DNA of 64,000 nt from Flammeovirgaceae bacterium UBA7330. Lineage in GTDB: Bacteria; Bacteroidota; Bacteroidia; Cytophagales; Cyclobacteriaceae. Below are positions 50,930-59,003 of the stretch, piece by piece. The stretch spans positions 1 to 64,000 of the forward strand of contig DKPQ01000005.1 of NCBI GenBank assembly GCA_002471275.1, given 5' to 3'. The translations under genes and the position numbers were made by a program. How positions within the stretch are numbered: the first letter of the stretch is position 1; each line of letters starts with the position of its first letter. The notes beneath the pieces are model-generated. The model made no database searches and had not been told where the DNA came from. It saw only the letters and a list, made by a program, of their open reading frames with translations.

Positions 50930-51553
50930 TTGATGTTGATCGGATGCTCAGAGAAGGACACGGATGGGGAAAGTCTCCAACTGATTAATGATCAGATTGT
51001 GCCGGTTTCACTTTTTGTGGAAGACGAGGATAATAACACACCAACCGCTGATGAGACGCTGCTGTTTGAGACCAGGGCACATGCTCCGGTTGTAGACAGA
51101 GAAGGGAATCAACTTAATTGGGGACAATTCAAATCGGTTGATGGGTCTGTCACGGTGATCGGAGAGGCGAATGGAACACGGGTTAACCTTCAGTTAGAAG
51201 GGCTAATTCCTAATGGTCTGTATACCATATGGAATGTAACCTTCAAGTCTCCCGGATTTTCCACAGAGGAGGATAACCTGATCGGAGTGGGGGTGGTAGG
51301 ACTTGCAGATGGCTCCGAATCTTATTTCAGAGCTAATGCAGAGGGGAAGGCTACATTTTCAGCCCTTACCGAACCAGGCGATCTTTCGTACATGGGGCAA
51401 ATTACAAGACATCCGTTCAAGGAGGAATTTGAGTGGCATGTGGTGGGATTGTACCATATGGATGACCAAACTCACGGTCCCGAACTGGGGCCTGATGGGA
51501 CCATGGTAGAGCAATTTGCCTTTGTGTTCAAAGCTGATTCTAATAGTAATTAG
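50930..51553 (+). CDS. exported protein of the YTLW family (copy 2), possible 5' frameshift
   Basis: A protein of 207 residues if started at TTG 50930 (next ATG 50933). It shares the pattern described for the gene at 44755-45456: LEGLIPNGLYTIWNVTF and HVVGLYHMDDQTHGPELGPDG. The first residues LMLIGCS look like the end of a lipoprotein signal (lipobox LIGC), but no full signal fits in this frame because two stops precede it. In the frame one base to the left, ATG 50893 begins MRMRSKW, and the DNA continues into this frame if one base near 50911-50917 is removed: W/HAAGLMLIGCS would then be a proper signal. A real frameshift or a sequencing error is likely. It is followed by a terminator at 51600-51629. 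Confidence 0.6.
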   Translation: MMLIGCSEKDTDGESLQLINDQIVPVSLFVEDEDNNTPTADETLLFETRAHAPVVDREGNQLNWGQFKSVDGSVTVIGEANGTRVNLQLEGLIPNGLYTIWNVTFKSPGFSTEEDNLIGVGVVGLADGSESYFRANAEGKATFSALTEPGDLSYMGQITRHPFKEEFEWHVVGLYHMDDQTHGPELGPDGTMVEQFAFVFKADSNSN

Positions 51554-51599
51554 AGAATTATTGAAGAGTACTCTGCTAGTGTATTTGATGTAACCTTTT

Positions 51600-51629
51600 G
51601 TGAGCGGCTAGTCCGCTCACTTATTTTTT
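51600..51629 (+). terminator. intrinsic terminator after the 50930-51553 gene
   Basis: GTGAGCGG (51600-51607) pairs perfectly with CCGCTCAC (51613-51620) around CTAGT and is followed by a T-rich tract (TTATTTTTT). It stands between the YTLW-family gene and the methyltransferase gene, so these are separate transcription units. Confidence 0.85.
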
Positions 51630-51644
51630 ATAGGAGGACAAAGT

Positions 51645-52382
51645 ATGGAAGAATCACATATTACACATTATGAGCACTGTCTAGCCAGGCATTATGACTG
51701 GATGATAGGAGATCCGGAGCAGTACATGCTAAAAATGATGGACTTTTTCAGTGTCCATCAGGTTGAATCGCGTAAAGATGATCATGCATTGGATCTTGGT
51801 GCCGGAAACGGCCTGCAGTCAATCCCCCTGGCCAATCTTGGTTATAAGGTTGTGGCCGTAGACACCAGTGCTAAGATGCTGAAGCAGTTGAAACAACGAG
51901 ATGGATATTCCGATCGGATTATCTGTGTCCAGGCAGATATGGTGCAGTTCCTGGAACGAAGAAGTAATCAAGTAGCTTTGATAATCTGTATGGGGGATAG
52001 TCTTGCCTATCTCCCTTCCTTTGATGCTTTGGATCGGTTTTTTTCAGGATGCTTTAACAAACTATTGGCCGGGGGCAGAGTGGTCATTACCTGCCGCGAA
52101 TACACTTCACCGGTAAAGGGTGATCAGCGATTTATTCCCATAAGGGCTGAAGAAGATCAGCTAATGACGGTGTTTTTGGAATATGAGCTGCATCATGTGA
52201 AAATAACCGATCAGATCTATACATATAAAGATGGCTCCTGGAATTTTCAGGTGGGAAGTTACTACAAGTTACGATTGACCTGCTCCAAACTTATAGAATG
52301 CGCAACCATGCACTGCCTGCAGGTCTTGCATTGTAAAGTAGCAAACGGGATGGTGGAATTTATCGCCACAAAGCCTGGCTGA
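51645..52382 (+). CDS. class I SAM-dependent methyltransferase
   Basis: A protein of 245 residues. The SAM-binding motif I is ALDLGAGNGLQSIPLANLGYKVVAVDTS (about 47-74), with motif II-like VQADMVQFLERR and VALIICMGDSLAYLPSFDALDRFF. The substrate is not known. Similar small methyltransferases act on small molecules or arsenic compounds, but the Cys residues near the C-terminus (LTCSKLIECATMHCLQVLHCKV) do not form a recognised arsenite site. It sits 15 bp after a strong terminator and 77 bp before an AraC-type regulator in the same direction, possibly under its control. Confidence 0.88.
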   Translation: MEESHITHYEHCLARHYDWMIGDPEQYMLKMMDFFSVHQVESRKDDHALDLGAGNGLQSIPLANLGYKVVAVDTSAKMLKQLKQRDGYSDRIICVQADMVQFLERRSNQVALIICMGDSLAYLPSFDALDRFFSGCFNKLLAGGRVVITCREYTSPVKGDQRFIPIRAEEDQLMTVFLEYELHHVKITDQIYTYKDGSWNFQVGSYYKLRLTCSKLIECATMHCLQVLHCKVANGMVEFIATKPG

Positions 52383-52458
52383 TCTGCATAAGACAAGCAC
52401 GATTAAACCCAACCCCAACCCAATTTGACCCGTTTATTAACTACTACACATAAAAATC

Positions 52459-53334
52459 ATGTTTAATGTTGTTGATTTTGTAGCGGATACCAATGAGATC
52501 CGGCGATTCGCCATTGACGATCTGTTATTTGTGGAATACAGGTGCCTGGTGGAAGAAACCCCGTCACGCTATTGGTCACATAAGAATTATTTTGCCTTTG
52601 TCACTGGTGGTAAAAAGAAATGGGTAACTCCAAAAGCTGAGTACATGGTGCACGATGGTGAAGCCATTTTTATCCGGAGAGGGGCATACCTATCACATAA
52701 TTATTATGATGAGGAGTTTTGTGCACTTTTCATCTTCATTCCCGATGATTTCATCAAAGATGTCCTAATGAAAATGCAAACCCTCCCTGCCTCTATTCAG
52801 GAATTGGAAGAACTGGATGGTATTATGCGTGTGGATCTGGATGAGGCTTTGAAAGGGTACTTGCACTCCATGTTCAGCTATTTTGGAAGGGATAAGGAAA
52901 TTCCAAGAGATCTGCTGAAACTGAAGTTTGAAGAGCTCATTATGAATGTGTTGATCAATCCAAAAAACAGGGAATTACAGCATTATTTCTATGACCTGGC
53001 AAAAACCACCAAGATCAGGATTCCGGAGATTATGGAAAGAAACTACACATCAAGACTTTCGCTAGCTCAGTTTGCCAGGATGAGTGGGCGCAGCATTTCT
53101 ACTTTCAAACGTGACTTTACAAAAGTATACGGGGAAACTCCTGGGAAATGGTTGATCAGAAAACGCATTCATCATGCCAGGCTCCTGTTGGAAAATACGG
53201 CCTTAAGCATCAATGAAGTTGCTGTTCAGAGCGGATTTGAAAATACTTCACATTTTATCAGGGTTTTTAAACAATGCTTTTCATTACCTCCTCAGCGGTA
53301 TCGTCAGGAGCTTTTGGTACAAGTCAGTGGGTGA
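52459..53334 (+). CDS. AraC family transcriptional regulator
   Basis: A protein of 291 residues. The N-terminal part (about 1-160) resembles the ExsA/cupin-like sensor half (YFAFVTGGKKKWVTPKAEYMVHDGEAIFIRRGAY). The C-terminal two-helix-turn-helix domain is at about 195-285: SLAQFARMSGRSISTFKRDFTKVYGETPGKWLIRKRIHHARLLL and NEVAVQSGFENTSHFIRVFKQCFSLPPQRYRQ. It likely activates a nearby gene. The gene ends 20 bases before the right-hand ypdA-like repeat and is the last complete gene inside the putative inserted block. Confidence 0.93.
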   Translation: MFNVVDFVADTNEIRRFAIDDLLFVEYRCLVEETPSRYWSHKNYFAFVTGGKKKWVTPKAEYMVHDGEAIFIRRGAYLSHNYYDEEFCALFIFIPDDFIKDVLMKMQTLPASIQELEELDGIMRVDLDEALKGYLHSMFSYFGRDKEIPRDLLKLKFEELIMNVLINPKNRELQHYFYDLAKTTKIRIPEIMERNYTSRLSLAQFARMSGRSISTFKRDFTKVYGETPGKWLIRKRIHHARLLLENTALSINEVAVQSGFENTSHFIRVFKQCFSLPPQRYRQELLVQVSG

Positions 53335-53353
53335 TGAGTTATTGCATTTTGGC

Positions 53354-53450
53354 TCCTGGCCGGGGTCATCTGCGGAGGGCTGAAAACAAGCATCTGGTTT
53401 ATCGAGAATTCCAGAGTACATGCGGAGATGATCGTGAAAGCGATCAACAG
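53354..53450 (+). repeat. right 97-bp direct repeat
   Basis: Matches 41318-41414 in the same direction with one mismatch; after it the two sequences diverge. It closes the block 41415-53353. The following DNA (53451-53594) is a T-rich spacer before the next TonB receptor gene. Confidence 0.9.
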
Positions 53451-53460
53451 TGGGAAATAA
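53354..53460 (+). pseudogene. ypdA: fragment of the ypdA 3' end with intact stop codon
   Basis: The right copy of the 97-bp repeat reads, in the ypdA frame, LAGVICGGLKTSIWFIENS and onward to KAINSGK and a TAA stop at 53458-53460. The reading frame is open from the start of the copy, yet it has no start codon or N-terminal domains. It is therefore the 3' end of a second or original ypdA left at the right border of the block. The last codons differ from the intact gene (SGK* against SRKKT*). Confidence 0.85.
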
Positions 53461-53558
53461 TTTTTTTTGTTTAACCTTTCGTCTTAACAGAGCGCCATTT
53501 AAACAATAAATCTGCCATTTGTGTTGATGGATTGAAATTTTAAAACTTTGATTGAAAC

Positions 53559-53580
53559 AGACCGTTATAAATTGCGGTCT
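53559..53580. promoter_or_regulatory. inverted repeat upstream of the TonB receptor gene
   Basis: AGACCG (53559-53564) and CGGTCT (53575-53580) pair around a ten-base AT-rich loop. It lies 14 bases before the TTG start at 53595, close enough to affect translation as a 5' leader hairpin or to be an operator. There is no T-run after it, so it is not a terminator. Confidence 0.45.
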
Positions 53581-53594
53581 AAAAACTCATAAAA

Positions 53595-55973
53595 TTGAAG
53601 AAATATTTACTCGCTCCACTACTGGTTGTGCTATTAACCTATGTGCAGGCCCAGGAAAAATTTACGCTAAGTGGATATGTCAGGGATGCTTCTAATGGTG
53701 AAACGCTCATTGGTGCCAATGTAGTCGTAGAAGAACTATCCGGTGGTAATATCACCAATGTTTATGGATATTATTCACTCACATTGAATCCGGGTTCATA
53801 CACCATCAAATATCGGTTTGTTGGATACGAAACAATCACCAAAAAGGTCGATCTGACTGAAAACCTGCGCATAGACATTGATCTGCCCACGGAAGATCAG
53901 GAATTAGAGGCCGTAGTGATTTCCGCAGAAGCCGAAGACAGAAATGTGACTGATGTAGAGATGAGTACTGCAGAGCTCGATATCAGGACAATTCAAAAGA
54001 TCCCTGCCTTTCTGGGTGAAGTAGATGTAGTGAAATCTCTTCAATTGCTACCGGGTGTGAGTACCGTTGGTGAAGGTGCCTCAGGATTTAATGTGCGGGG
54101 CGGTGGTGTAGGCCAAAACCTGGTGTTGCTGGATGAATCCCCTGTGTATAACTCCTCCCACCTTCTTGGCTTTTTCTCTGTTTTCAACCCTGATGCTGTC
54201 AAAGATGTAAAACTCTATAAGGGGGGGATCCCTCCCAGATATGGCGGTCGAATCTCTTCCATCCTGGACGTGAGAATGAAGGAAGGGAACAACAAGGAAT
54301 ATGACTTTACCGGAGGTATTGGAACAATTTTCAGCCGCTTTGCCGTAGAAGGGCCCATTGTAAAAGAAAAAGCATCCTTTATCGTTGCAGGCAGAAGGTC
54401 ATATGCTGACATCCTGGCCAGACCTTTTACTGACGTCTTTGATGAGGGAGCTCAGCTCTATTTCTACGATCTCACCATCAAAACCAATTACAACATTTCT
54501 AAAAAAGACCGACTCTTCCTGTCAGGCTATTTAGGCAGGGATGTCTTTAAATTCGACTCCCGACAGGGTTTCTCCTGGGGAAATAATACAGCCACGCTAC
54601 GTTGGAACCACCTCTTTACTGAAAAGATCTTTAGCAACTTCACTCTTTTCTTCAGCGACTATGATTATGAGCTGGCCTTTGGTGAGAATGACCGGGATAA
54701 ATTTGAATGGACTTCCCGAATTCAGACCTATGACTTTAAGCCGGAATTCACCTACTTTATCAATCCTCAAAATGAGCTGACTTTTGGTGGAGAGGCCGTG
54801 CTCTACAGGTTTAAACCTGCCGATGCCACTGGGGTAAGCAATGGCGAGAGCACTGACATCAGCTTAGCTGAGAAAAAAGCCTTCGAAACTTCACTTTACA
54901 TCGGAAACGAACAGAAAATTACCAATAGCTTATCTGCCATGTACGGTCTGCGTTTCTCCCATTTCGATTATCTGGGAAAAGGAACAGCCTACACATTTAA
55001 TGATACCATTCCGGGTCAGCGAAGAACCGTCCTATCCTCCAAAGAATATGGAAGTCTGGAAAGCATTGCTGCTTATAACAATTTTGAACCCAGAATTTCG
55101 GTGAAATATCAGCTGGGACCAACCAACTCCGTCAAAGCGAGCTACAATAGAACGGTACAATACATTCACTTAATCAGTAATACCGTAGCTTCTAATCCAT
55201 TGGATGTATGGACACCAAGTACCAATAACCTGAAACCACAAATTGGTGATCAATGGGCGCTTGGTTACTTCCAGAATTTTAAGGACAATGATTATGAATC
55301 CAGTGTAGAGGTTTACTACCGGGAGACACAAAATCAGCTTGATTATATAGATGGGGCAGAATTGTTCATTAATGAATTGCTCGAAGGTGATGTCCTGCCA
55401 GGAAAAGGAAGGGCCTATGGAGCTGAGTTCTACCTGAAACGAAATAAAGGCAAACTCAACGGGTGGATTAGCTATACAGTTGCCCGGACCGAACTCCAGA
55501 TAGATGGGGTAAACAACAATGAATGGTACCCTACCAGGTTTGATCAGGCACACAACCTGAAAGTAGCTGCATTCTACGACATCAATAAAAGGATGTCCGT
55601 GTCGGGAAACTTTACTTACCTGACGGGCACCCCGACTAATTTCCCGGATCAGCGATATGAAATACAAGGGTATACCATCCCGCTCAATAGTTCCGATTCG
55701 AGGAATGGGGTAAGAATACCTGACTACCATAGATTGGATTTTAGTTTCACCCTACTGGGTAAAGAGTACAACAAAAGAGGTAAGAAGCGGAAATTCGAGG
55801 ACTCATATGTATTCACAGTTTACAATGTATATGGGCGAAGAAACCCTTTCTCTATCTACTTTTCTCAGGGCTCCGACAGACAGGAATACGGAACACCGGC
55901 TTCAACACAGGCCACTCAATTGTCCATCATAGGATCTGTTTTTCCTTCTATCACTTATAATTTCAAATTTTAA
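53595..55973 (+). CDS. TonB-dependent receptor paired with DUF4249 protein
   Basis: A protein of 792 residues starting at TTG 53595, with a signal peptide (MKKYLLAPLLVVLLTYVQAQ). The domains are a carboxypeptidase-regulatory-like domain (about 24-110, LSGYVRDASNGETLIGANVVVEE), a plug (VVKSLQLLPGVSTVGEGASGFNVRGGGVGQNLVLLDESPVYNSSHLLGFFSVFNPDAVKDVKLYKGGIPPRYGG) and an outer-membrane barrel ending in SIIGSVFPSITYNFKF with the aromatic C-terminal residue needed for barrel insertion. The ligand is unknown. It is 5 bp before the DUF4249 gene, a common Bacteroidota pairing. Confidence 0.94.
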   Translation: MKKYLLAPLLVVLLTYVQAQEKFTLSGYVRDASNGETLIGANVVVEELSGGNITNVYGYYSLTLNPGSYTIKYRFVGYETITKKVDLTENLRIDIDLPTEDQELEAVVISAEAEDRNVTDVEMSTAELDIRTIQKIPAFLGEVDVVKSLQLLPGVSTVGEGASGFNVRGGGVGQNLVLLDESPVYNSSHLLGFFSVFNPDAVKDVKLYKGGIPPRYGGRISSILDVRMKEGNNKEYDFTGGIGTIFSRFAVEGPIVKEKASFIVAGRRSYADILARPFTDVFDEGAQLYFYDLTIKTNYNISKKDRLFLSGYLGRDVFKFDSRQGFSWGNNTATLRWNHLFTEKIFSNFTLFFSDYDYELAFGENDRDKFEWTSRIQTYDFKPEFTYFINPQNELTFGGEAVLYRFKPADATGVSNGESTDISLAEKKAFETSLYIGNEQKITNSLSAMYGLRFSHFDYLGKGTAYTFNDTIPGQRRTVLSSKEYGSLESIAAYNNFEPRISVKYQLGPTNSVKASYNRTVQYIHLISNTVASNPLDVWTPSTNNLKPQIGDQWALGYFQNFKDNDYESSVEVYYRETQNQLDYIDGAELFINELLEGDVLPGKGRAYGAEFYLKRNKGKLNGWISYTVARTELQIDGVNNNEWYPTRFDQAHNLKVAAFYDINKRMSVSGNFTYLTGTPTNFPDQRYEIQGYTIPLNSSDSRNGVRIPDYHRLDFSFTLLGKEYNKRGKKRKFEDSYVFTVYNVYGRRNPFSIYFSQGSDRQEYGTPASTQATQLSIIGSVFPSITYNFKF

Positions 55974-55978
55974 TCAAG

Positions 55979-56923
55979 ATGAAGCGTATTCTATTTTCTC
56001 TAACTATCGCTGGATTTTTATTTGGATGTGAAGACAACATCAATGTGGAGCTGGCCGAAGCTGATCCGATATTAGCCGTCGATGCATGGCTGGAACACAG
56101 AACTGGAGAGCAACAAATCATTCTCCAGTATACAAGGCCCTATTTTGACAAATCCAGTGCGGAAGGTATTCAAGGTGCCAGTGTGAGGGTACTTGAAATA
56201 GAAGGAACCTCACCCAGGGACACGCTTGTCTTTTTGGAAACCGAAGAGGGGGTGTACTCCTGGTCCCCGGAAATTGCTTCAGATTCATTTGGGACCATAG
56301 GCAATCTTTATGTCCTGGAAATCGTCATTGATGGCAAACAATTCCTGAGTCAATCCAGGTTGAATGCTGTTCCCACCATCGACAGCATCACCTTCCGACA
56401 GGAAGATGGGGCCCAAAATTTCATCCCTGATTTCTTCGCAGCTGAATTCTGGTCAAGAGATCTGCCCGGCGAAGGTGATACTTATTGGATCAAAACCTGG
56501 AAAAACGGAGAGTATCTCAATCAGCCTTCCGAAATCAATATCGCTTATGATGCGGGATTCTCACAGGGCGCTCCTGTAGACAACATCTTGTTTATCCAAC
56601 CGATCAGGGACCTCATCAATCCATTTGATGAAGATCCCGGAGATGATTTCCAATTTTTGCCACCATATGAAAAAGGAGATTCGGTATATGTCCAAATTCA
56701 GTCCATCAACTATGACGTGTGGTTTTTCCTCACCAATGTGATAGATGAAACCAACAGACCAGGTGGGTTCGGTGAACTTTTTGCCACACCGCTGTCAAAT
56801 GTGCACAGCAATATTGTACCACAGGATGAAAACGAAAAAGCAGTAGGAATTTTCTCCGTTTCAGCCTTGCATGGAATGGGTAGAAAATTCACCGATGATG
56901 CCATTCGTGTAGTCCAACCGTGA
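55979..56923 (+). CDS. DUF4249 family lipoprotein
   Basis: A protein of 314 residues with a lipoprotein signal (MKRILFSLTIAGFLFGC, Cys17). The DUF4249 pattern is plain: ADPILAVDAWLEHRTGEQQIILQYTRPYFDKSSAEGIQGASVRVLE, VYSWSPEIAS and a C-terminal VGIFSVSALHGMGRKFTDDAIRVVQP. It functions with the TonB receptor 5 bp upstream, probably as a surface ligand-binding partner, though the role of DUF4249 is unproven. It is followed by a Uma2 gene after 46 bp. Confidence 0.92.
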   Translation: MKRILFSLTIAGFLFGCEDNINVELAEADPILAVDAWLEHRTGEQQIILQYTRPYFDKSSAEGIQGASVRVLEIEGTSPRDTLVFLETEEGVYSWSPEIASDSFGTIGNLYVLEIVIDGKQFLSQSRLNAVPTIDSITFRQEDGAQNFIPDFFAAEFWSRDLPGEGDTYWIKTWKNGEYLNQPSEINIAYDAGFSQGAPVDNILFIQPIRDLINPFDEDPGDDFQFLPPYEKGDSVYVQIQSINYDVWFFLTNVIDETNRPGGFGELFATPLSNVHSNIVPQDENEKAVGIFSVSALHGMGRKFTDDAIRVVQP

Positions 56924-56969
56924 TCTTTTCTTTTGATGCTTTTGTTTATCTTTAGATAAAGTTGATATT

Positions 56970-57506
56970 ATGAGCCATTCTATCGAGAGTCCTCCAAAAA
57001 CAATTATGGAAGCTTATCAGTGCCTCCCTGAAGGTACTTTGGCTGAGCTCATTGACAATGTGATTTATATGTCTCCTTCGCCAGTCTACAATCATCAGAA
57101 AATGGTTAAAACAATTTTAACCAGGATCAATAGCCATTTGACAAATAACAACACAGGTGAAATTGTACCTTCACCATTTGATGTTTATTTTGATGAAACA
57201 AGTAATGCCGTTCAGCCGGATTTGACGGTTGTCCTCAAAGAAAACTTATCAATAATCAACCCAAAAGGTCATATCCATGGTATTCCGGATATGTTGGTAG
57301 AAATTCTATCTACCGGAAACAAAGAGCACGACCTGATCAAGAAAAAAGACCTCTACGAAAGATTTAAAGTCAAAGAATACTGGATCGTAGACCCCGACAG
57401 TAAGCTGACTCTGGGTTATGCTTTGTCAAAAGATAAATATCAGCTGATACATGAAGAGGTGGGCCACTTTGCATCCCGGTTGATTGATTGCGAATTCAAA
57501 TTTTAG
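56970..57506 (+). CDS. Uma2 family (PD-(D/E)XK-type) nuclease domain protein
   Basis: A protein of 178 residues in the DUF820/Uma2 family. The restriction-nuclease-like core is DLTVVLKENLSIINPKGHIHGIPDMLVEILSTGNKEHDLIKKKDLYERFKVKEYWIVDP, with Asp in PDL, Glu in VEIL and a Lys in KKKDLYERF in the order of a PD-(D/E)XK site. Function is unknown; such proteins are very common in cyanobacteria and occur in Bacteroidota. It stands alone, ending one base before the convergent mnmD stop. Confidence 0.9.
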   Translation: MSHSIESPPKTIMEAYQCLPEGTLAELIDNVIYMSPSPVYNHQKMVKTILTRINSHLTNNNTGEIVPSPFDVYFDETSNAVQPDLTVVLKENLSIINPKGHIHGIPDMLVEILSTGNKEHDLIKKKDLYERFKVKEYWIVDPDSKLTLGYALSKDKYQLIHEEVGHFASRLIDCEFKF

Positions 57507-57507
57507 G

Positions 57508-58170
57508 TCATGCAGGCCTTCTAGCCCTGACCATTTCTTTTTTGCCCATTCCCCCGGGTAATACCTCCACCTGAAAACCAATAGTCGCCAGATCCCTTTT
57601 GAATTGTCCCTGGGCACAGTACGTCACCATAATACCACCCGGAGCCAGAAGCTCCAGACATTTGGACAAATTCTCTTTCGCCCAGATATCCGGTTGCTTT
57701 GAGGGAGCAAAAGCATCAAAATAGATGATATCAAATGTCAGGTCCGGAGAAAAATTTTCAAGGGATTGGTGATAGCGATGAAAATCAAAAAATGGCGTTA
57801 GGCGCTGGTTGCCCTTGGTCATGGCATGCATTTTTTCAAATATCTCTTGTTCATCACCTGCACGGGCGTAGCCCAGATTTTCATAAATTTCTTTTGCCAG
57901 GGGAAATGGCTCTAACGTATGATAGCTGACATTTACCTGCTTTTTTAAAGCAAATTGATAGGTCAGTAATGCATTTAATCCTGTTCCAAAGCCAACCTCC
58001 AACAATTTGATCTCGGTATTGGTTAATGTATTTATCCCGTTTTCAATATAAACATGAATGGATTCACCCAATGCACCTCTGGTAGAGTGGTAAGTCTCAT
58101 CAAGCGATGGCAAATAGAGACTACTCGAACCATCTTGCGTTGTTATGAGTCTTACTTTAGGTGAATTCAT
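57508..58170 (-). CDS. mnmD: tRNA 5-(aminomethyl)-2-thiouridine methyltransferase MnmD
   Basis: A protein of 220 residues matching the methyltransferase half of E. coli MnmC. Key segments are LDETYHSTRGALGESIHVYIENGI, LLEVGFGTGLNALLTYQFALKK (SAM-binding), DIIYFDAFAPSKQPDIWAKENLSKCLELLAPGGIMVTYCAQGQFKRDLATIGFQVEVLPGGMGKKEMVRA. It completes the methylation of nm5s2U to mnm5s2U in the tRNA wobble position. There is no C-terminal FAD-oxidoreductase half, as is usual in Bacteroidota. Its start region faces a 226-bp gene-free stretch (58171-58396) shared with the lipoprotein gene. Confidence 0.93.
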   Translation of the reverse strand: MNSPKVRLITTQDGSSSLYLPSLDETYHSTRGALGESIHVYIENGINTLTNTEIKLLEVGFGTGLNALLTYQFALKKQVNVSYHTLEPFPLAKEIYENLGYARAGDEQEIFEKMHAMTKGNQRLTPFFDFHRYHQSLENFSPDLTFDIIYFDAFAPSKQPDIWAKENLSKCLELLAPGGIMVTYCAQGQFKRDLATIGFQVEVLPGGMGKKEMVRARRPA

Positions 58171-58396
58171 GAGATGTGATTAATTTTATATAGAATAGGG
58201 GATTTATAATTTTATATTGATTTCTTTTGATAATCGTTAGTAAAAGTTGACAAGAAGTATTTAAAACAAAATATTATATGAAATGGCTGTTAACAAAGCT
58301 ATTCTAACCTTTTGAATTTTTAAGATCAGGATGGGTTTTAGGTAGCGATGAGTATCGGACATTGCATGTGACCACTAAAAAACAAAATATTTACAC

Positions 58397-58969
58397 ATGA
58401 AAAACATTTTTTTTATCGCAGTGCTGGGCTCCATGATATTGTTGGCAGCATGTAGTAAGGATGAGCCTGAAGTAAATCCGTTGGTAGGTATATGGCAATT
58501 AGATGAATTTGCCATTGAAGTGAAGGAAGCAGGGTTTGAGAGCAACAATACCAGTGGAGATGCTAGTGGGGTTTATAAGATGGAATTTAAAAGTGATTTC
58601 ACATATACGCGGACTGTTGGAGAAGGCTCAAGTGAGGTTTTTGAGGAAGGGCACTGGGAACAGGATGAGGATTTCATTGAATTAGACCCGAAAGCGGGGA
58701 CACCTAAAACCGATGGTCTTTTTTATGATTTTGAAATTACAGGCATAACAAGCAGGGAATTAGATATCACTTTTGAAGATAACTGGTTCTACTTCCCCGA
58801 TGCAAAAGTAACAGAATGGATAGGTGACGGAACCTTTGTATTAAATGAAGCTCAGACAGCCTATGTTTTCAACTCGGAGCTAACAACAGAGGAGATCAAT
58901 GCTCTTGTCTCTGAATTTTATACTGAGGTCACTGAAGTGTATGAACTAAATTTCGATTTATCCAACTAG
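58397..58969 (+). CDS. lipoprotein, lipocalin-like, unknown function
   Basis: A protein of 190 residues with a lipoprotein signal (MKNIFFIAVLGSMILLAAC, Cys19). The segment NPLVGIWQLDEFAIEVKEAGFE...YKMEFKSDFTYTRTVGEG...EGHWEQDEDFIELDPKAG has the pattern of small Bacteroidota lipocalin-like lipoproteins (GxWxL..., EFxxDGTY, WEQ). The end is helical (TTEEINALVSEFYTEV). Function is unknown. It lies 34 bp before the SusC gene in the same direction and may belong to that operon, with the 226-bp stretch before it holding the promoter. Confidence 0.75.
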   Translation: MKNIFFIAVLGSMILLAACSKDEPEVNPLVGIWQLDEFAIEVKEAGFESNNTSGDASGVYKMEFKSDFTYTRTVGEGSSEVFEEGHWEQDEDFIELDPKAGTPKTDGLFYDFEITGITSRELDITFEDNWFYFPDAKVTEWIGDGTFVLNEAQTAYVFNSELTTEEINALVSEFYTEVTEVYELNFDLSN

Positions 58970-59003
58970 TATTTACTTTTCCGGGAGATTGTTGATGACG
59001 GGT

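Larger units (their letters stand above)
41415..53353. mobile_element. putative inserted block between ypdA direct repeats
   Basis: About 12 kb lie between the two copies of the ypdA 3' end. The content is accessory in character: TonB receptor, peroxidase-type genes, DoxX-like protein, hybrid sensor, methyltransferase and AraC regulator, unlike the housekeeping genes to the left. No integrase, transposase or relaxase is visible, so the block could have entered by homologous recombination of a circular molecule carrying a ypdA end. A simple segmental copy of the 97 bp is the alternative. Direction of change is not known. Confidence 0.5.

Noticed and set aside
41415..53353. Classification of the 12-kb block as an integrative conjugative element or prophage.
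   Set aside because: No integrase, relaxase, type IV secretion or phage gene is visible; only the direct repeats support insertion.
53274..53474. 66-residue open frame spanning the end of the AraC gene and the repeat.
   Set aside because: It reads the ypdA-like copy in the wrong frame; the ypdA frame is intact to its own stop, so this is a shadow.
55170..55730. 186-residue open frame opposite the TonB receptor gene.
   Set aside because: Shadow of the receptor; no recognisable family or signal peptide.
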